Made by a program: the position numbers and the translations under genes. A DNA stretch of 64,000 nt from Phycicoccus jejuensis (lineage in GTDB: Bacteria; Actinomycetota; Actinomycetes; Actinomycetales; Dermatophilaceae). Below the pieces are notes generated by a model. It did not search any database, was not told the origin of the DNA, and saw nothing but the letters and a program-made list of their open reading frames with translations. Shown here one piece after another: positions 38,288-46,765 of this stretch; the first letter of the stretch is position 1, and each line of letters opens with the position of its first letter. The stretch spans positions 372,001 through 436,000 of the forward strand of contig NZ_JOEE01000003.1 of the NCBI RefSeq assembly GCF_000720925.1, given 5' to 3'.

Positions 38288-38968
38288 TCAGTCCTCCGGG
38301 GAGTCGAACCGGAAGCCGAGGCCGCGGATCGTCGTGATGTAGCGCGGGCTCGCGGCATCGTCGCCGAGCTTCCGGCGCAGCACGGAGATGTGCATGTCGA
38401 GCGTCTTCGTCGACCCGTACCAGGCGCTGTCCCAGACGTCGCGCATGAGCTTCTCGCGGGAGACGACCTTGCCCTCGTTCGCGACGAGCACGCGCAGCAG
38501 CTCGAACTCCTTGCCGGTCAGCTGCACCTCCTCGCCGCGCAGGAACACCCGGCGGCCGTCGGGGTCGATGTCGATCAGCTGCTCGCCCTCGTCCTCGGCG
38601 GCCTCGACGACGCCGCGGCGCAGCAGCGCCCGGGCCCGCGCGAGCAGCTCGGCGAGCCGGAAGGGCTTGGTCACGTAGTCGTCGGCGCCGGCGTCGAGCC
38701 CGACGACGGTGTCGACCTCGTCGGCGCGGGCGGTGAGGATGAGGACGGGGACGCCGCTGCCCTCCTGCCGCAGCCGGCGGCAGACCTCGAGGCCGTCCAT
38801 CTTCGGCAGGCCGAGGTCGAGCACGACGAGGTCGGGCTGGCGCAGGGCCGCCGCGAGGGCGGACTCACCGTCGGAGCACACCTCGACGTCGTAGCCCTCG
38901 CGCCGCAGGGCGCGGGCGAGCGGGTCGGAGATGGCCGGGTCGTCCTCGGCGAGCAACACCTTCGTCAT
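38288..38968 (-). CDS. OmpR/PhoB-type response regulator
   Basis: The 226-residue regulator has a receiver domain (acidic pair AEDDPA, phospho-Asp in LVVLDLGLPKMDG, Lys in VTKPFR) and a winged helix (GSTKTLDMHISVLRRKLGDD, TIRGLGFRF). The second ATG (38968) is chosen because TACGAT (complement of 38976-38981) sits 7 nt upstream; an ATG at 38986 would add MTTIAP. It pairs with the downstream kinase gene. Confidence 0.93.
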   Translation of the reverse strand: MTKVLLAEDDPAISDPLARALRREGYDVEVCSDGESALAAALRQPDLVVLDLGLPKMDGLEVCRRLRQEGSGVPVLILTARADEVDTVVGLDAGADDYVTKPFRLAELLARARALLRRGVVEAAEDEGEQLIDIDPDGRRVFLRGEEVQLTGKEFELLRVLVANEGKVVSREKLMRDVWDSAWYGSTKTLDMHISVLRRKLGDDAASPRYITTIRGLGFRFDSPED

Positions 38969-38982
38969 GGGGGCGATCGTAG

Positions 38983-40089
38983 TCACGCAGAGCCGTTCGG
39001 CACGGCAGGGCGGCGACCTCCGGGCGAGCGCTGGAGCTCGTGGAGGGTCACGACACCGATGCCGCGCAGCATCCGGCGGCGGCGTTCGACCGCCGTGAAG
39101 CCGGACACCGAGCCCAGCGCGCGGGCCATGTCCTCGTCGACGAAGACGGTGCCCGACGGCGTGACGGCGGTGATCCGGCTGGCCTTGTTGACCGTCACCC
39201 CGAAGACGTCCCCGAGCCGCGAGACGACCCGGCCGTGCGCCATCCCGACGCGCACCGGGGGCAGCAGCTCGTCCCCGGCCATTGCGTCGACGAGGTCGAG
39301 GGCGATCGCGGACGCCGCGGCGATGTCGGTGTGGACGAAGAGGACCTCGTCACCCACCGTCTTGATGACGCGGCCGCCGTGCTCGGCGACGACGTCGCTG
39401 GCGAGCAGCTCGAAGTGCTGGACGAGCCGGGCGAGCTGGCGCTCGCTCATCCGGCGCACGAAGGACGTGAACGACACGAGGTCGGCGAACCCCACGGCGC
39501 GCACGGGCGCCGACGGGTCGGAGCGGACGGCGGGGTCGGCGTCCGCGAGCATACGCTGGATCGCGTTCGTCAGGTGCCGGCGCCACACGTAGACGAGCAG
39601 CGGCTCGATGTCGTCGATGGTGCGCGAGAGCAGGTTCGCCGCGTCGGCGGCGATGCGGGGCTCGGGCACCGAGCGGGTGTCCTTGCCCTCGAGCTGGTCC
39701 GAGACCTCCGGCGTCAGCGACTCGGCGACGAGCTGGGTCTGCCAGACCGCGAGCCGGTCGGCGGTCCGGGCGAAGGCCCGGGTCATCCCGAGCGCGAGCT
39801 CCTCGCTCACCGCACCGCGCTGGACGAGGTCGGTGACGCGGCGCAGGGCGGCCCGGTCGGCCTCGGTGAACATCGCCTCGTCGTCCTCGACGAGCTGGAA
39901 GCCCATCGCGTGCCAGAAGCGGCGCGCCTCGGTGGGGTCGACGCCCGCGGCCGCGCTCACCTCGGCGCGGGCCATCGACGCCGAGCGACCGAGCAGCGAG
40001 CGCTCGACCCGCTCGGCGAGGTCGTCGGCGGCCGGCTCCGGCGGCGGGACGGGGAGGACGGTCTCCTCCCCCGGTGGCTCCTGCGTCAT
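38983..40089 (-). CDS. Class III adenylate cyclase (Rv1264-like)
   Basis: The 368-residue cytosolic protein has an N-terminal helical regulatory domain (about 20-175) and a C-terminal cyclase catalytic domain (about 180-350). Catalytic features seen: metal Asp in VGFADLVSFTSF, Lys and second metal Asp in RVIKTVGDEVLF, and Asn/Arg in GVTVNKASRI, so it should be active on ATP. The layout resembles the pH-responsive M. tuberculosis enzyme Rv1264. The start is set by GGGAGGTGGG before the ATG. It lies 14 nt downstream of birA on the same strand. Confidence 0.88.
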   Translation of the reverse strand: MTQEPPGEETVLPVPPPEPAADDLAERVERSLLGRSASMARAEVSAAAGVDPTEARRFWHAMGFQLVEDDEAMFTEADRAALRRVTDLVQRGAVSEELALGMTRAFARTADRLAVWQTQLVAESLTPEVSDQLEGKDTRSVPEPRIAADAANLLSRTIDDIEPLLVYVWRRHLTNAIQRMLADADPAVRSDPSAPVRAVGFADLVSFTSFVRRMSERQLARLVQHFELLASDVVAEHGGRVIKTVGDEVLFVHTDIAAASAIALDLVDAMAGDELLPPVRVGMAHGRVVSRLGDVFGVTVNKASRITAVTPSGTVFVDEDMARALGSVSGFTAVERRRRMLRGIGVVTLHELQRSPGGRRPAVPNGSA

Positions 40090-40103
40090 CCCACCTCCCT
40101 CGC

Positions 40104-40874
40104 TCAGCGCGACCGGACGTGGACGACGTCGCCGGCGGAGACGCTCGTCGTCCCGCCCTCGGTGCGCACGGCCAGTCTGCCCTCCGCGTCCACGCCTGTC
40201 GCCCTGCCCCGCCGGACGCTGCCGTCCGGCTGGTGGACCTCGACGTCGCGCCCGACCGTGCCGCACGCGTCGCGGTAGGCGGCGACCGACGGGCCCGCCG
40301 GGCCGGTGTCCTCCCGCAGGACCGCGGCGAGGTGGCGCAGGTAGGACGTGAGCAGCGCGGCGCGGTCGACGCCCGGTGCGCCCGCGGCCCGCAGCGACGT
40401 GGCGGTGTCGAGCGGCAGCTCCGCGCGCGGCGTGTCGACGTTGACCCCGCAGCCGACGACGACCCCGGCGGGCGGGACCCACTCGCAGAGCAGGCCGGCG
40501 AGCTTGCGGTCGCCGTCCCCGGGGACGAGGACGTCGTTGGGCCACTTGAGGCTCGTCGCGACGCCGGCCACCTCCGAGACCGCCCGGTGCAGCGCGAGCC
40601 CGGCGAGCAGCGGCACCCACCCGGCGCCGGACGCCGGCACCGGCACGCAGACCGAGACGGCGAGCGCCGTGCCGGGCGTCGTCGTCCAGGCGCGCCCCAG
40701 CCGGCCACGGCCGGTCTCCTGCACCTCCGCGACGAGGACGCGCCACGGCCGCGGGTCGGCGCGCACCTCGTCGTTCGTCGACCCGACCCGCTCCCGCACC
40801 TCGACCGGGAGCCACGGGTCGCCGGGTGTGACGGACGCCGCGTCCAGCGCCGCGTTCAGGGGGTTCTCGCTCAC
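40104..40874 (-). CDS. birA: Biotin--[acetyl-CoA-carboxylase] ligase
   Basis: The 256-residue group I ligase (no N-terminal DNA-binding domain) attaches biotin to carboxylase carrier domains. It has GSTNDEVRA, the biotinyl-AMP loop ETGRGRLGRAW and the catalytic-lysine motif SLKWPNDVL, followed by RKLAGLLCEW. The GTG start is 7 nt from TAGCCT (complement of 40882-40887). It is divergent from an acyl-CoA carboxylase gene, its likely client, across 23 bp. Confidence 0.95.
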   Translation of the reverse strand: MSENPLNAALDAASVTPGDPWLPVEVRERVGSTNDEVRADPRPWRVLVAEVQETGRGRLGRAWTTTPGTALAVSVCVPVPASGAGWVPLLAGLALHRAVSEVAGVATSLKWPNDVLVPGDGDRKLAGLLCEWVPPAGVVVGCGVNVDTPRAELPLDTATSLRAAGAPGVDRAALLTSYLRHLAAVLREDTGPAGPSVAAYRDACGTVGRDVEVHQPDGSVRRGRATGVDAEGRLAVRTEGGTTSVSAGDVVHVRSR

Positions 40875-40881
40875 GGCGCCA

Positions 40882-40891
40882 AGGCTAGGCT
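40882..40891. promoter_or_regulatory. Overlapping back-to-back -10 elements of birA and accD
   Basis: AGGCTAGGCT holds TAGCCT on the minus strand (40882-40887, 7 nt from the birA GTG) and TAGGCT on the plus strand (40886-40891, 6 nt from the accD ATG). The two share the TA at 40886-40887, so one polymerase should exclude the other. Confidence 0.6.
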
Positions 40892-40897
40892 CGGGTC

Positions 40898-42526
40898 ATG
40901 TCGAAGAGCGACCACCACTCCATGGGCGGGACCGACGTACCGACCGACATCGACACCACGACCACCGCGGGGAAGCTGGCCGACCTCAAGCGGCGCGTCG
41001 CGGAGGTCGCCAACGCGGGGTCGGAGCGCGCGGTCGAGAAGCAGCACGCGCGGGGCAAGAAGACCGCCCGCGAGCGCCTCGAGATGCTCCTCGACGAGGG
41101 CTCGTTCGTCGAGATGGACAAGTACGCCCGGCACCGGTCGGTCTCCTTCGGGCAGGACAAGAACCGCCCCTACGGCGACGGCGTCGTCACCGGGTACGGC
41201 ACGGTCGACGGCCGCACGGTCGCGGTGTTCGCGCAGGACTTCACGGTCTTCGGCGGCTCGCTCGGCGAGGTCTTCGGCGAGAAGATCTGCAAGGTCATGG
41301 ACTTCGCGATGAAGGTCGGCTGCCCCGTGGTCGGGCTCAACGACTCCGGCGGCGCGCGCATCCAGGAGGGTGTCGTGTCGCTCGGCCTGTACGGCGAGAT
41401 CTTCCGGCGCAACGTCCACGCGTCCGGGGTGGTCCCGCAGATCTCGCTCATCATGGGCCCGTGCGCCGGCGGCGCCGTGTACTCGCCGGCCGTCACCGAC
41501 TTCACCGTGATGGTCGACCAGACGTCGCACATGTTCATCACCGGCCCGGACGTCATCAAGACCGTCACCGGCGAGGACGTCGGCTTCGAGGAGCTCGGCG
41601 GCGCGCGGACGCACAACACGAAGTCCGGTGTGGCGCACTACATGGGCACCGACGAGGACGACGCCGTCGAGTACGTCAAGGCGCTGCTGTCGTACCTGCC
41701 CAGCAACAACATGGAGGACCCGCCGGTCTTCGGCGAGGAGCTCGACCTCGAGGTCACCGACGACGACCGCTTCCTCGACACGATCGTCCCGGACAGCCCG
41801 AACGTCCCCTACGACATGCACCAGGTCATCGAGAAGGTCGTCGACGACGGCGAGTTCCTCGAGGTCTCGCCGCTGTTCGCGCCGAACATCATCACCGGCT
41901 TCGGTCGCGTCGAGGGTCGCTCGGTCGGCGTCGTGGCGAACAACCCGATGCAGTTCGCCGGCACGCTCGACATCGACGCCTCCGAGAAGGCCGCGCGCTT
42001 CGTGCGCACCTGCGACGCCTTCAACGTCCCCGTGCTGACCTTCGTCGACGTGCCCGGCTTCCTCCCCGGCACCGACCAGGAGTGGGACGGCATCATCCGG
42101 CGCGGCGCCAAGCTCATCTACGCGTACGCCGAGGCCACCGTCCCGCTCGTCACGGTCATCACCCGCAAGGCGTACGGCGGTGCCTACGACGTCATGGGCT
42201 CCAAGCACCTCGGCGCCGACATCAACCTCGCGTGGCCGACCGCGCAGATCGCCGTCATGGGCGCGCAGGGCGCGGTGAACATCCTCTACCGCAAGGAGCT
42301 GGCGAAGGCCGCCGAGAAGGGCGAGTCGGTCGAGGAGGCGCGCGCGGCGTTCATCAAGCAGTACGAGGACGCGCTGGCCAACCCCTACGTCGCCGCCGAG
42401 CGCGGGTACGTCGACACCGTCATCACCCCGTCGAACACGCGGATGAACGTCACGAAGGCGCTGCGGGCGCTGCGCACCAAGCGCGAGTCCCTCCCGCCGA
42501 AGAAGCACGGGAACATTCCCCTGTGA
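40898..42526 (+). CDS. accD: Acyl-CoA carboxylase carboxyltransferase (beta) subunit, AccD5/PccB type
   Basis: The 542-residue protein has the two crotonase-like halves of carboxyltransferases. Seen are the oxyanion-hole regions [11 protein letters not shown] and [13 protein letters not shown] in the N half, and [13 protein letters not shown] and [13 protein letters not shown] in the C half. It would carboxylate propionyl-CoA and/or acetyl-CoA using a biotinylated alpha subunit, which is not in this window. Gene order birA (divergent)-accD-accE matches M. tuberculosis accD5. The stop overlaps the accE start by one base. Confidence 0.94.
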   Translation: MSKSDHHSMGGTDVPTDIDTTTTAGKLADLKRRVAEVANAGSERAVEKQHARGKKTARERLEMLLDEGSFVEMDKYARHRSVSFGQDKNRPYGDGVVTGYGTVDGRTVAVFAQDFTVFGGSLGEVFGEKICKVMDFAMKVGCPVVGLNDSGGARIQEGVVSLGLYGEIFRRNVHASGVVPQISLIMGPCAGGAVYSPAVTDFTVMVDQTSHMFITGPDVIKTVTGEDVGFEELGGARTHNTKSGVAHYMGTDEDDAVEYVKALLSYLPSNNMEDPPVFGEELDLEVTDDDRFLDTIVPDSPNVPYDMHQVIEKVVDDGEFLEVSPLFAPNIITGFGRVEGRSVGVVANNPMQFAGTLDIDASEKAARFVRTCDAFNVPVLTFVDVPGFLPGTDQEWDGIIRRGAKLIYAYAEATVPLVTVITRKAYGGAYDVMGSKHLGADINLAWPTAQIAVMGAQGAVNILYRKELAKAAEKGESVEEARAAFIKQYEDALANPYVAAERGYVDTVITPSNTRMNVTKALRALRTKRESLPPKKHGNIPL

Positions 42527-42831
42527 TGGCTTCGCAGGCTCAGCCCTCCCACGGGACCCGCCCTATGACCTCTTCGCAGGCTCAGAGCTCAGGGGGACCC
42601 GGCCCTGTGATGGCTGACGACGTGCAGCAGAACGAGCCGCCGGCGATCGTCGTCCACGGCCCCGCGACCCCCGAGGAGGTCGCGGCGGTCGTCGCCGTGC
42701 TCCTGGCCGCCGGCGGCGGCGAGGACCCGGCGCCGCCGCAGCGCACCTCGAGGTGGGCGGCCCACGACGCCGCCGTCCGCCGGCCCGTCGGCCACGGCCC
42801 CGGCGCCTGGCACACCACCTACCGCCGCTGA
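42526..42831 (+). CDS. accE: Acyl-CoA carboxylase epsilon subunit with duplicated N-terminal tail
   Basis: The 101-residue product ends with the epsilon-subunit core (PPAIVVHGPATPEEVAAVVA, then SRWAAHDAAVRRP and PGAWHTTYRR). The core helps join beta and biotinylated alpha subunits in actinobacterial complexes. The first 28 residues are two imperfect 13/14-residue copies (M-A-S-Q-A-Q... and M-T-S-S-Q-A-Q...). The ATG at 42526 overlaps the accD stop; an internal ATG at 42610 would give a 73-residue protein without the repeats and may be the ancestral start. Confidence 0.82.
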   Translation: MASQAQPSHGTRPMTSSQAQSSGGPGPVMADDVQQNEPPAIVVHGPATPEEVAAVVAVLLAAGGGEDPAPPQRTSRWAAHDAAVRRPVGHGPGAWHTTYRR

Positions 42832-42840
42832 CCGCCCCGC

Positions 42841-42885
42841 CCCGTCCCTCCCCGCCCCGTCCCTCCCCGCCCCGTCCCTCCCCGC
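42841..42885. repeat. 15-bp tandem repeat, three copies
   Basis: CCCGTCCCTCCCCGC repeats exactly at 42841, 42856 and 42871, just after the accE stop. Confidence 0.85.
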
Positions 42886-42910
42886 CCCCACCGGCCTCCC
42901 GCTGACGCCC

Positions 42911-42997
42911 GTGCACAAACCGACGAATGTGTCGATTCGTGCACACCCCCGGACTCGCCCGATGTACACATTCCGACGAATGTGTCGATTGCCGTAC
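42911..42997. repeat. Palindromic repeats L1 and L2, left of the AbiEi/DUF559 gene
   Basis: Two 34-bp imperfect palindromes (42911-42944 and 42964-42997) share the core CCGACGAATGTGTCGATT. Their outer arms are GTGCAC and GTAC. The loop orientation is opposite to the three right-hand copies. Confidence 0.85.
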
Positions 42998-43093
42998 GCC
43001 CCGACGGCTGACGGCGTGCCCTGCCAAGCCTGCTGCCACCCCTGGCCTGTGGACAACGCGATCTGATGCTGCATCGGGTGCCACGCTCGAAGG

Positions 43094-44020
43094 ATGCAGA
43101 CCGACGACCCGCTGAGCCCTTTCCTCGCGGCTGACGCAGTTGCCCTCGGCATCTCGGCGCGCGCGCTCCGCGGATCTCGCTACCGGACGGTCCTGCGTGG
43201 CGTACTCGTCGACGTCCGGGTGCCCGACACCGTCGTCGTCCGCTCGCGAGCGGCGCTCCTCGTCGCCCCCGACGGTGCAGTCCTCAGCCACTGGACGGCG
43301 GCTCGCCTCTGGGGTGGGCGTGTCCCGGACAACGACTGTGTTCACGTCGCGTTCTCCCGCCGCGTGAGATGGCGGCTGCGTGGGGTCAAGCCGCACTGCT
43401 TCACCTACCGACTCGGCACCACGCGCCGGCACGGTCTCCCGGTCACCACCCCTGCTGTCACGTTCTGTCACCTCGCGAGGTTCCTCGGGCTGGTCGACCT
43501 TGTCGCCCTCGGGGACAGCCTCGTGCGGCGCGGACACATCACGGTGCTCGACCTCCGTGCGTCGGCAGAGGGCTGGGAAGGCCAGTGCCGCGCCGAGGCC
43601 ACCGACGCCGCGCGCCTCGTCCGGGACGGCGTCGACTCGTCACCCGAGACGTCGCTGCGACTGCTCATCGTGCTGTCCGGCCTCCCCGAACCGCAGATCA
43701 ATGTCACCGCCCACCACGAGGACGGTTCGATCCGCTACCGCATCGAGCTCGCCTTCGAGGAGCACCGGGTCGCCATCGAGTACGACGGTCGCTGGCACGA
43801 GGAACCCGCCCAACGTCTGCACGACTCCTCGCGCCGATCACGCCTGTCCGAGGAGGACGGATGGACGTTCCTCGTCGTCACTCCGGACCAGCTCTTCAAC
43901 GCCACGGAGAACCTCGTCAGTCGGCTGCACGACGAGCTGAGGACTCTGGGTGTGCCGGTACCGCCTCGACCGCACGACGCGTGGCGCCGACATTTCCGTG
44001 TCGTGCGAGTGGCCGCCTGA
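43094..44020 (+). CDS. AbiEi-like/DUF559 (VSR-fold endonuclease domain) protein
   Basis: The 308-residue protein has an N-terminal AbiEi-like region (about 10-100; LRGVLVDVRVPDTVVV, LLVAPDGAVLSHWTAA) and a C-terminal DUF559/VSR-like domain (about 210-290) with IEYDGRWHEEP and EDGWTFLVVTPDQL, the PD-(D/E)xK-type core. It may cut or bind DNA. It uses more A/T-ending codons than its neighbours, which hints at transfer. It sits between accE and maf, which adjoin in mycobacteria, and is bracketed by palindromic repeats in opposite orientations. No partner toxin is seen. Confidence 0.72.
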   Translation: MQTDDPLSPFLAADAVALGISARALRGSRYRTVLRGVLVDVRVPDTVVVRSRAALLVAPDGAVLSHWTAARLWGGRVPDNDCVHVAFSRRVRWRLRGVKPHCFTYRLGTTRRHGLPVTTPAVTFCHLARFLGLVDLVALGDSLVRRGHITVLDLRASAEGWEGQCRAEATDAARLVRDGVDSSPETSLRLLIVLSGLPEPQINVTAHHEDGSIRYRIELAFEEHRVAIEYDGRWHEEPAQRLHDSSRRSRLSEEDGWTFLVVTPDQLFNATENLVSRLHDELRTLGVPVPPRPHDAWRRHFRVVRVAA

Positions 44021-44039
44021 CGGCCGCCACTGGACCACC

Positions 44040-44176
44040 GTGCATCAATCGACACCTTCGACGATTCGTGCACACCCGGTCCGTCCAGGCGTGCATCAAT
44101 CGACACATTCGACGATTCCTGCACACCCCGTGTCGTCCAGGCGTGCATCAATCGACACATTCGACGATTGCTGCAC
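44040..44176. repeat. Palindromic repeats R1-R3, right of the AbiEi/DUF559 gene
   Basis: Three 34-bp palindromes start at 44040, 44091 and 44143. Stems are GTGCA-NN-AATCG and CGATT-NN-TGCAC around a 10-nt loop ACACATTCGA (one change in R1). Spacers of 17 and 18 nt both end CGTCCAGGC. They are the inverted form of L1/L2. Confidence 0.88.
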
Positions 44177-44188
44177 ATCGGCGGGGGG

Positions 44189-44851
44189 TCAGGGGGTGCG
44201 GCGGGCGACCGACCGCTCGAGCTCGGCGTGGTGCTGGGGGTCGAGCACCCGCGCCCCGAGCACCTCGGCCGCCGCCTCCAGGTCGCCGCAGAGCGCCCGG
44301 AACACCCGCGGGACGACGATGCCGTGCTCCGGCCGCTCCACCACCTCGACGACGTCCCCGGCCGACACCGTCCCCGGCTCGAGCACCGCGAGGTAGGCCC
44401 CGGTCCGCCCGCGCTCGGTGAAGCGCCGCACCCAGCCGCGCTCGCCCATCCACGCCCTGAACGTCGCGCACGGGATGCGCGGTCCGGTCACCTCGAGCAG
44501 CGCCGTCCCGACCCGCCAGCGCTCGCCGACGAGGGCCGCGTCGACGTCGAGGCCCTCCGTCGTGAGGTTCTCGCCGAAGAGCCCGTCGCGCAGCCCGCGC
44601 CCGAGCTCGACGCCCCAGTGGTCGAGCTCCTCCCGGGCCACGGCGTAGACCGCCTGCGAGGACCCGCCGTGGTGCCTGCGCGAGACGACGTCGTCCCCGA
44701 CGACCCCGCTGCCGAGCCCGCCCCGCTTCGGCCCGGGGTCGCGCACCTCGACCGCCGCGACCGGCTGCTTGTCGATGGCGCTGGCCCGGCCGCGCGCCCC
44801 GACGCCCTCGCGCGGGCCACCGACGTTGACCGACCGGATGCGTGCTGTCAC
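44189..44851 (-). CDS. MOSC domain protein (YiiM type)
   Basis: The 220-residue protein has the MOSC fold (SVNVGGPREG, GVVGDDVVSRRHHGGSSQAVYAVARE in parts, GLFGENLTTEG, RIPCATFRAWMG with the conserved Cys). MOSC proteins handle sulfur or molybdenum cofactor, and YiiM-type members reduce N-hydroxylated compounds. The GTG at 44851 follows TAGGCT (complement of 44859-44864) by 7 nt. Confidence 0.9.
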   Translation of the reverse strand: MTARIRSVNVGGPREGVGARGRASAIDKQPVAAVEVRDPGPKRGGLGSGVVGDDVVSRRHHGGSSQAVYAVAREELDHWGVELGRGLRDGLFGENLTTEGLDVDAALVGERWRVGTALLEVTGPRIPCATFRAWMGERGWVRRFTERGRTGAYLAVLEPGTVSAGDVVEVVERPEHGIVVPRVFRALCGDLEAAAEVLGARVLDPQHHAELERSVARRTP

Positions 44852-44858
44852 GGACCCG

Positions 44859-44908
44859 AGCCTAGGCCGGGAAACCGGGGCGCCGCCGACGCCCTCCTCG
44901 GGTAGCGT
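44859..44908. promoter_or_regulatory. Divergent leaderless-type promoters of MOSC and DUF885 genes
   Basis: TAGGCT on the minus strand (44859-44864) is 7 nt from the MOSC GTG. TAGCGT on the plus strand (44903-44908) is 7 nt from the DUF885 GTG at 44916. Confidence 0.5.
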
Positions 44909-44915
44909 CCGCCGG

Positions 44916-46604
44916 GTGAGCGAGCCCACCACCGTCCGCACCCCCACCGCCGTCGACGCCGTCGCCGACGCCCACTTCGACGCCGCCGTCGCCCTCAGCC
45001 CGATGGAGGCCACCTACCTCGGCGTCCCCGGCCACGAGCACGAGCTCGACGACCTCTCCCCCGAGGGCTACGCGGCCCACGCGGACCTCGCCCGCGCCAC
45101 CCTCGTCCGCCTCGACGCCGCGGAGCCGGTCGACGACGTCGACCGCGTCACCGTCGCCGCGATGCGCGAGCGGCTCGGCCTCGCGCTCGAGACCCACGAC
45201 GCCGGCCTGGACCGGATGCAGCTCGACGTCATCGCCTCCCCGCTGCAGGGCGTCCGCGACGTCCTCGACCTCATGGCGACCGACACCCAGGACGACTGGG
45301 CGACGATGGCCGCCCGCGTCGGGCAGATCCCGCGGGCGCTCGAGCAGTACACCGGGACCCTGCGCGAGTCGGCCGACCGCGGGCTCGTCACGCCACGGCG
45401 GCAGGTGGAGGCCTGCATCCGCCAGTGCGAGGACCTCGTCGCCCCCGACGGCTACTTCGCGGGCCTCCTCGCGGGAGCCCGGGCGGGCGACGCGCCGCTC
45501 GACGACGCCGTCGCCGCCGACCTGCGCCGGGCCGTGGAGGGCGCGGCCGCCGCCTACCGCCGCGCCGGCGAGGACCTCGCGACGCACCTGCTCGACCGGG
45601 CGCCGGAGTCCGACGCCGCCGGCCGCGACCGCTACGCCCTCGCCTCGCGCTCCTTCCTCGGCGCGGCCGTCGACCTCGAGGAGACCTACGCGTGGGGTCA
45701 GGAGGAGCTCGCCCGCATCACCGCCGACATGGAGCGCACCGCCGCCCGCATCGTCCCCGGCGGCTCGGTCGACGACGCCGTCGCGCACCTCGACCGCGAC
45801 GAGGCCTACCGCCTCCACGGCACGGACGCGCTCCAGCGGTGGATGCAGGTGCGCGCCGACGAGGCCATCGAGGCGCTCGCCGGCACCCACTTCGACATCC
45901 CGGAGCCGGTGCGCACCATCGAGTGCCGCATCGCCCCGACGCAGACCGGCGGGATCTACTACACCGGCCCGAGCGACGACTTCGCGCGCCCCGGCCGGAT
46001 GTGGTGGTCGGTGCCCAAGGGCGTCACGGAGTTCGGCACCTGGAAGGAGCTGACGACCGTCTACCACGAGGGTGTCCCGGGGCACCACCTCCAGGTCGCG
46101 CAGACGGTGTACCGCCGCGAGCTGCTCAACAAGTGGCGCCGGATGATGTGCTGGGTCAGCGGTCACGGCGAGGGCTGGGCCCTGTACGCCGAGCGGCTCA
46201 TGGCCGAGCTCGGGTACCTCGAGGACCCCGGCATGTACCTCGGGATGCTCGACGCCCAGTCGCTGCGCGCGGTGCGCGTCGTCATCGACATCGGCGTCCA
46301 CTGCGGGTTCGAGGCCCCGGCCGAGGTCGGCGGTGGCGCGTGGACCTACGAGAAGGCCTGGACGCTGCTCAGCCGCCACGCCCGCAACGACGAGGCCTCG
46401 CTGCGCTTCGAGCTCGACCGCTACCTGGGCTGGCCCGGGCAGGCCCCGAGCTACAAGATCGGCGAGCGGCTCTGGCTCCAGATGCGCGACGAGGTGGCCG
46501 CCCGCGAGGGGGACGCGTTCTCGCTCAAGGACTTCCACCGCCGGGCGCTCGACGTCGGCTCGGTCGGGCTCGACGTGCTGCGCACCGCCGTCGTCGGGGG
46601 CTGA
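44916..46604 (+). CDS. DUF885 family putative metallopeptidase
   Basis: The 562-residue protein belongs to DUF885. It has the zinc-peptidase-like motif TVYHEGVPGHHLQ (about residue 385) and SGHGEGWALYAERLMAELG (about 415), which supplies a possible third ligand. It has no signal peptide, so it is probably cytosolic. Substrate unknown. The GTG at 44916 is set by TAGCGT 7 nt upstream. Confidence 0.86.
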   Translation: MSEPTTVRTPTAVDAVADAHFDAAVALSPMEATYLGVPGHEHELDDLSPEGYAAHADLARATLVRLDAAEPVDDVDRVTVAAMRERLGLALETHDAGLDRMQLDVIASPLQGVRDVLDLMATDTQDDWATMAARVGQIPRALEQYTGTLRESADRGLVTPRRQVEACIRQCEDLVAPDGYFAGLLAGARAGDAPLDDAVAADLRRAVEGAAAAYRRAGEDLATHLLDRAPESDAAGRDRYALASRSFLGAAVDLEETYAWGQEELARITADMERTAARIVPGGSVDDAVAHLDRDEAYRLHGTDALQRWMQVRADEAIEALAGTHFDIPEPVRTIECRIAPTQTGGIYYTGPSDDFARPGRMWWSVPKGVTEFGTWKELTTVYHEGVPGHHLQVAQTVYRRELLNKWRRMMCWVSGHGEGWALYAERLMAELGYLEDPGMYLGMLDAQSLRAVRVVIDIGVHCGFEAPAEVGGGAWTYEKAWTLLSRHARNDEASLRFELDRYLGWPGQAPSYKIGERLWLQMRDEVAAREGDAFSLKDFHRRALDVGSVGLDVLRTAVVGG

Positions 46605-46765
46605 GGCACCCGGACGCACCGGCCGGGAAAACTCGAGGGCCCGAGGGGGTGGACACCGGTGGACCCGCGTCCCCTACGCTGGTGGATCACCGGGGGGTGG
46701 GGCCGACGGCCGGGTCGACGCCTCCCCGTCCTGCGACCGTGGGACCCGGACCCGGAGGAGCACCC

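Noticed and set aside
44040..44176. Short CRISPR array right of the DUF559 gene
   Set aside because: The spacers are 17-18 nt and similar to each other, and inverted copies occur on the other side of the gene.
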